Shown: in pieces, positions 5,614 to 7,119 of the stretch | Layout of the letters: every line of letters starts with the position of its first letter | How positions within the stretch are numbered: the stretch's first letter is position 1 | Assembly: GCA_003646875.1 (NCBI GenBank) | Contig: QMLT01000083.1 | Span: 1-7,119, forward strand | From: Deltaproteobacteria bacterium | Lineage (GTDB): Bacteria > Desulfobacterota > DSM-4660 > Desulfatiglandales > B25-G16 | Direction: 5' to 3' | Length of the DNA: 7,119 bases | Translations under genes and position numbers: made by a program | Notes under the pieces: generated by a model | Told to the model about the DNA's origin: nothing | Database searches by the model: none | Seen by the model: only the letters and a program-made list of their open reading frames with translations

Positions 5614-6349
5614 TAGCCGAACCTCCCAGGTAGGCCTCTTGAACCTCCCGGTTATCCCTCACCTGATCCGGTGGTGCCTGGATAATGGATCTTCCTTGTT
5701 GCATTACCATGATCTTGTGTGCAACGGAAAACACCAGCTCCATATCATGTTCACAAAATAAAATGGTCAAACCCAGATCAGTGGTCAAACGGTTGATCAG
5801 GTTTATGGTGACTGATGTCTCTTCAGGAGACATCCCAGCAGTAGGTTCATCCAGGATTAATAGCTCCGGTCGATTACCCAAAGCAACAGCCATCTCCAAA
5901 ACCTTCTGATCTCCATGGGACAACGAACTGCTAATGATGTTTGCCTTATCACTAAGGCCTACATTATCTAAGATGTCCTTCGTCTCCTGAATAACCTGAC
6001 CCTTCGTGGGTGAAAACAGTTTAAAGGTCTTTTTCTGATGAGAAAGCATAGCAACCTGTACATTCTCAAAGACAGTCAACCGGTTAAATATGTTAACGAT
6101 TTGAAAAGATCGGCCGATTCCTTTTCTGCAAATCTCATATGGGGGTACACCGGCGATATCTTCGTCTTTAAAGATGATTCTCCCTGTATCTGGCTTTAGT
6201 TGACCAGTTATCAGGTTAAACAGTGTGGTTTTCCCAGCCCCATTAGGACCTATAACAGCAATAATTTCTCCCTTTTTAACTAAAAGGTCGGCCTCATTTA
6301 CAGCCAAAAAACCATCAAAAGATTTTTTAACAGCCTCTACGCGCAGCAT
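5600..6349 (-). CDS. livG: HAAT-family ABC transporter ATP-binding protein LivG
   Basis: The second cytosolic ATPase of the importer; 249 residues, normal for LivG. Motifs: Walker A GPNGAGKTT (34-42), the IGRSFQ Q-loop (78-83), signature LSHGDQK (143-149) in the LivG-style variant with D/H instead of GGQ, Walker B LLILDEP (163-169) followed by TAGMSPEE, and a proper H-loop histidine H201 in FCEHDM. The C-terminal EVQEAYLGG is the LivG hallmark that follows the nucleotide-binding domain. The ATG directly abuts the livM stop codon. A strong SD, GGAGGAG (complement of 6356-6362), lies 6 nt upstream inside livM, so translation is coupled. Confidence 0.95.
   Translation of the reverse strand: MLRVEAVKKSFDGFLAVNEADLLVKKGEIIAVIGPNGAGKTTLFNLITGQLKPDTGRIIFKDEDIAGVPPYEICRKGIGRSFQIVNIFNRLTVFENVQVAMLSHQKKTFKLFSPTKGQVIQETKDILDNVGLSDKANIISSSLSHGDQKVLEMAVALGNRPELLILDEPTAGMSPEETSVTINLINRLTTDLGLTILFCEHDMELVFSVAHKIMVMQQGRSIIQAPPDQVRDNREVQEAYLGGSANAKS
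5622..5627 (-). promoter_or_regulatory. Ribosome binding site of livF within livG
   Basis: GGGAGG on the - strand, 8 nt before the livF ATG and inside the livG glycine codons near its end. It supports the overlapping start at 5613 and translational coupling. Confidence 0.75.
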
Positions 6350-7119
6350 TTATTTCTCCTCCTGCATAGCATTAATGCCACGCTCCTTGAACTTGTCTAT
6401 GAAATAGCCGAGAACACCCTCTGGCAGAAAGAAAATAAGTAATATCAGAATGACACCTAAGATCAAGGTCCAGTATTCAGTATAAATGCCAACAAAAGTC
6501 CTGAGAGCCACCGTTATTGCAGCCCCTAACATAGGACCCAGAAAGGTAAACCATCCCCCTAAAAGACACATAATCAATATCTCAAGGGAGAGAACCCAGA
6601 ATAATAAGTCAGGAAAAACAGACTTTTCCAGCACAACAAAAAGAACGCCTGCAATGCCTGCAAAAAAAGTTGCGATTACTATAGCGGCAAGCTGGTGTCG
6701 CCTTACATTGACACCTATAGCCTCACATCTCTGGGGATTATCCCTTATTGCTTGAAGGGTAGTGCCAAATGGAGACTTAAAAATCAAATACATGCCTGCT
6801 AAACAAATCGCAAGTACAATAAGGATGAAGTAATATGAGCAATTTAAGGAGGAAAGGATTGATGGCATTGGAATGCCATGGATTCCATCATCACCGCCAG
6901 TAAGACCATACCAGCGGAAAGCGATTGCCCAAATCAGAGACCCCAATGAGATCTGGAGCATGCCAAAATAGAGTCGGCTTAATCTCACGCAAAACCAGCC
7001 GATGAGCAGGCCTACAAAAGCTGCTGCTATAGGTCCGGCGACAAAACCAACCCACATAGGCATTGTTGTTTTGGTCAAAATTAGTGCAAAGGTATAAGCC
7101 CCTACTCCATAAAAAGCAC
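6350..7119 (-). CDS. livM: HAAT-family ABC transporter permease LivM (5' part outside window)
   Basis: An inner-membrane permease subunit. The frame stays open to the window edge, so the gene is truncated there. A TTG at 7078 is not a real start, because the residues before it (AFYGVGAYTFALIL) continue the conserved LivM motif that normally reads H-A-A-F-x-G-x-G-A-Y. About 256 C-terminal residues are visible, with roughly five to six hydrophobic membrane segments. Also visible is the family motif GLTGGDDGIHGIP, followed later by the cytoplasmic coupling loop SPFGTTLQAIRDNPQRCEAIGVNV, which contacts the ATPases. The last segment is followed by the short basic tail typical of LivM. livH and the periplasmic binding protein would be expected further upstream (beyond 7119). 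The gene directly abuts livG. Confidence 0.93.
   Translation of the reverse strand, partial: AFYGVGAYTFALILTKTTMPMWVGFVAGPIAAAFVGLLIGWFCVRLSRLYFGMLQISLGSLIWAIAFRWYGLTGGDDGIHGIPMPSILSSLNCSYYFILIVLAICLAGMYLIFKSPFGTTLQAIRDNPQRCEAIGVNVRRHQLAAIVIATFFAGIAGVLFVVLEKSVFPDLLFWVLSLEILIMCLLGGWFTFLGPMLGAAITVALRTFVGIYTEYWTLILGVILILLIFFLPEGVLGYFIDKFKERGINAMQEEK
6356..6362 (-). promoter_or_regulatory. Ribosome binding site of livG within livM
   Basis: GGAGGAG on the - strand lies 6 nt before the livG ATG and is encoded by the last codons of livM. It is a near-ideal SD that fixes the livG start at 6349. Confidence 0.8.

Noticed and set aside
6350..7078. TTG at 7078 as the start of the permease gene
   Set aside because: The frame continues upstream to the edge and encodes the conserved AFYGVGAYT motif of LivM, so the gene is cut by the window and does not start here.
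1..7119. CRISPR array, tRNA or rRNA genes
   Set aside because: No regularly spaced direct repeats and no tRNA cloverleaf or rRNA-like stretches were seen on either strand.

Overview
The window looks like a chromosomal segment of an anaerobic, moderately AT-rich Gram-negative bacterium. Desulfobacterota (former Deltaproteobacteria) is my best guess. It rests on the gene mix (a HAAT-type ABC transporter beside a nickel-dependent LarA-family racemase) and on C/G-rich palindromic intergenic repeats of a kind I associate with such genomes. No rRNA, tRNA or phylogenetic marker is present, so this is inference.

Left part, + strand (1-1683). A single-domain cupin of the mannose-6-phosphate isomerase type (118-462) has a candidate promoter in front and a weak candidate terminator behind. 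A 54-bp near-perfect palindrome (537-590) follows. From about 700 to 1683 the DNA is organised like integron gene cassettes. A doubtful small ORF (725-937) is followed by a 130-bp attC-like site (975-1104) with R'' and R' core boxes and paired inner arms. Next comes a two-gene unit: a small predicted nuclease or toxin-like protein (1134-1448) overlapping a DUF2283 protein (1433-1648). The DUF2283 stop codon lies inside a second, very short attC-like site (1643-1683). No integron integrase is visible, so this would be a cassette cluster without its integrase (CALIN-like) or a relic.

Right part, - strand (1678-7119). In transcription order there are livM (cut by the window edge), livG, livF and a LarA-family gene. 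They are tightly packed: livM and livG abut, livG and livF overlap by 14 bp, and larA follows after 23 bp, so this is very probably one operon. A 270-bp gap rich in hairpins and repeats then precedes ade (adenine deaminase), whose stop codon falls inside the R' box of the short attC-like site.

Functional reading: the liv genes encode the inner-membrane permease subunit and both ATPases of a branched-chain amino acid/amide-type importer. A co-transcribed LarA homolog suggests, as inference, that the imported substrate or a product of it is an alpha-hydroxy acid needing racemisation or epimerisation. Ade is a stand-alone purine-salvage enzyme. The most interesting part is the cassette-like block carrying the toxin-antitoxin-like pair.
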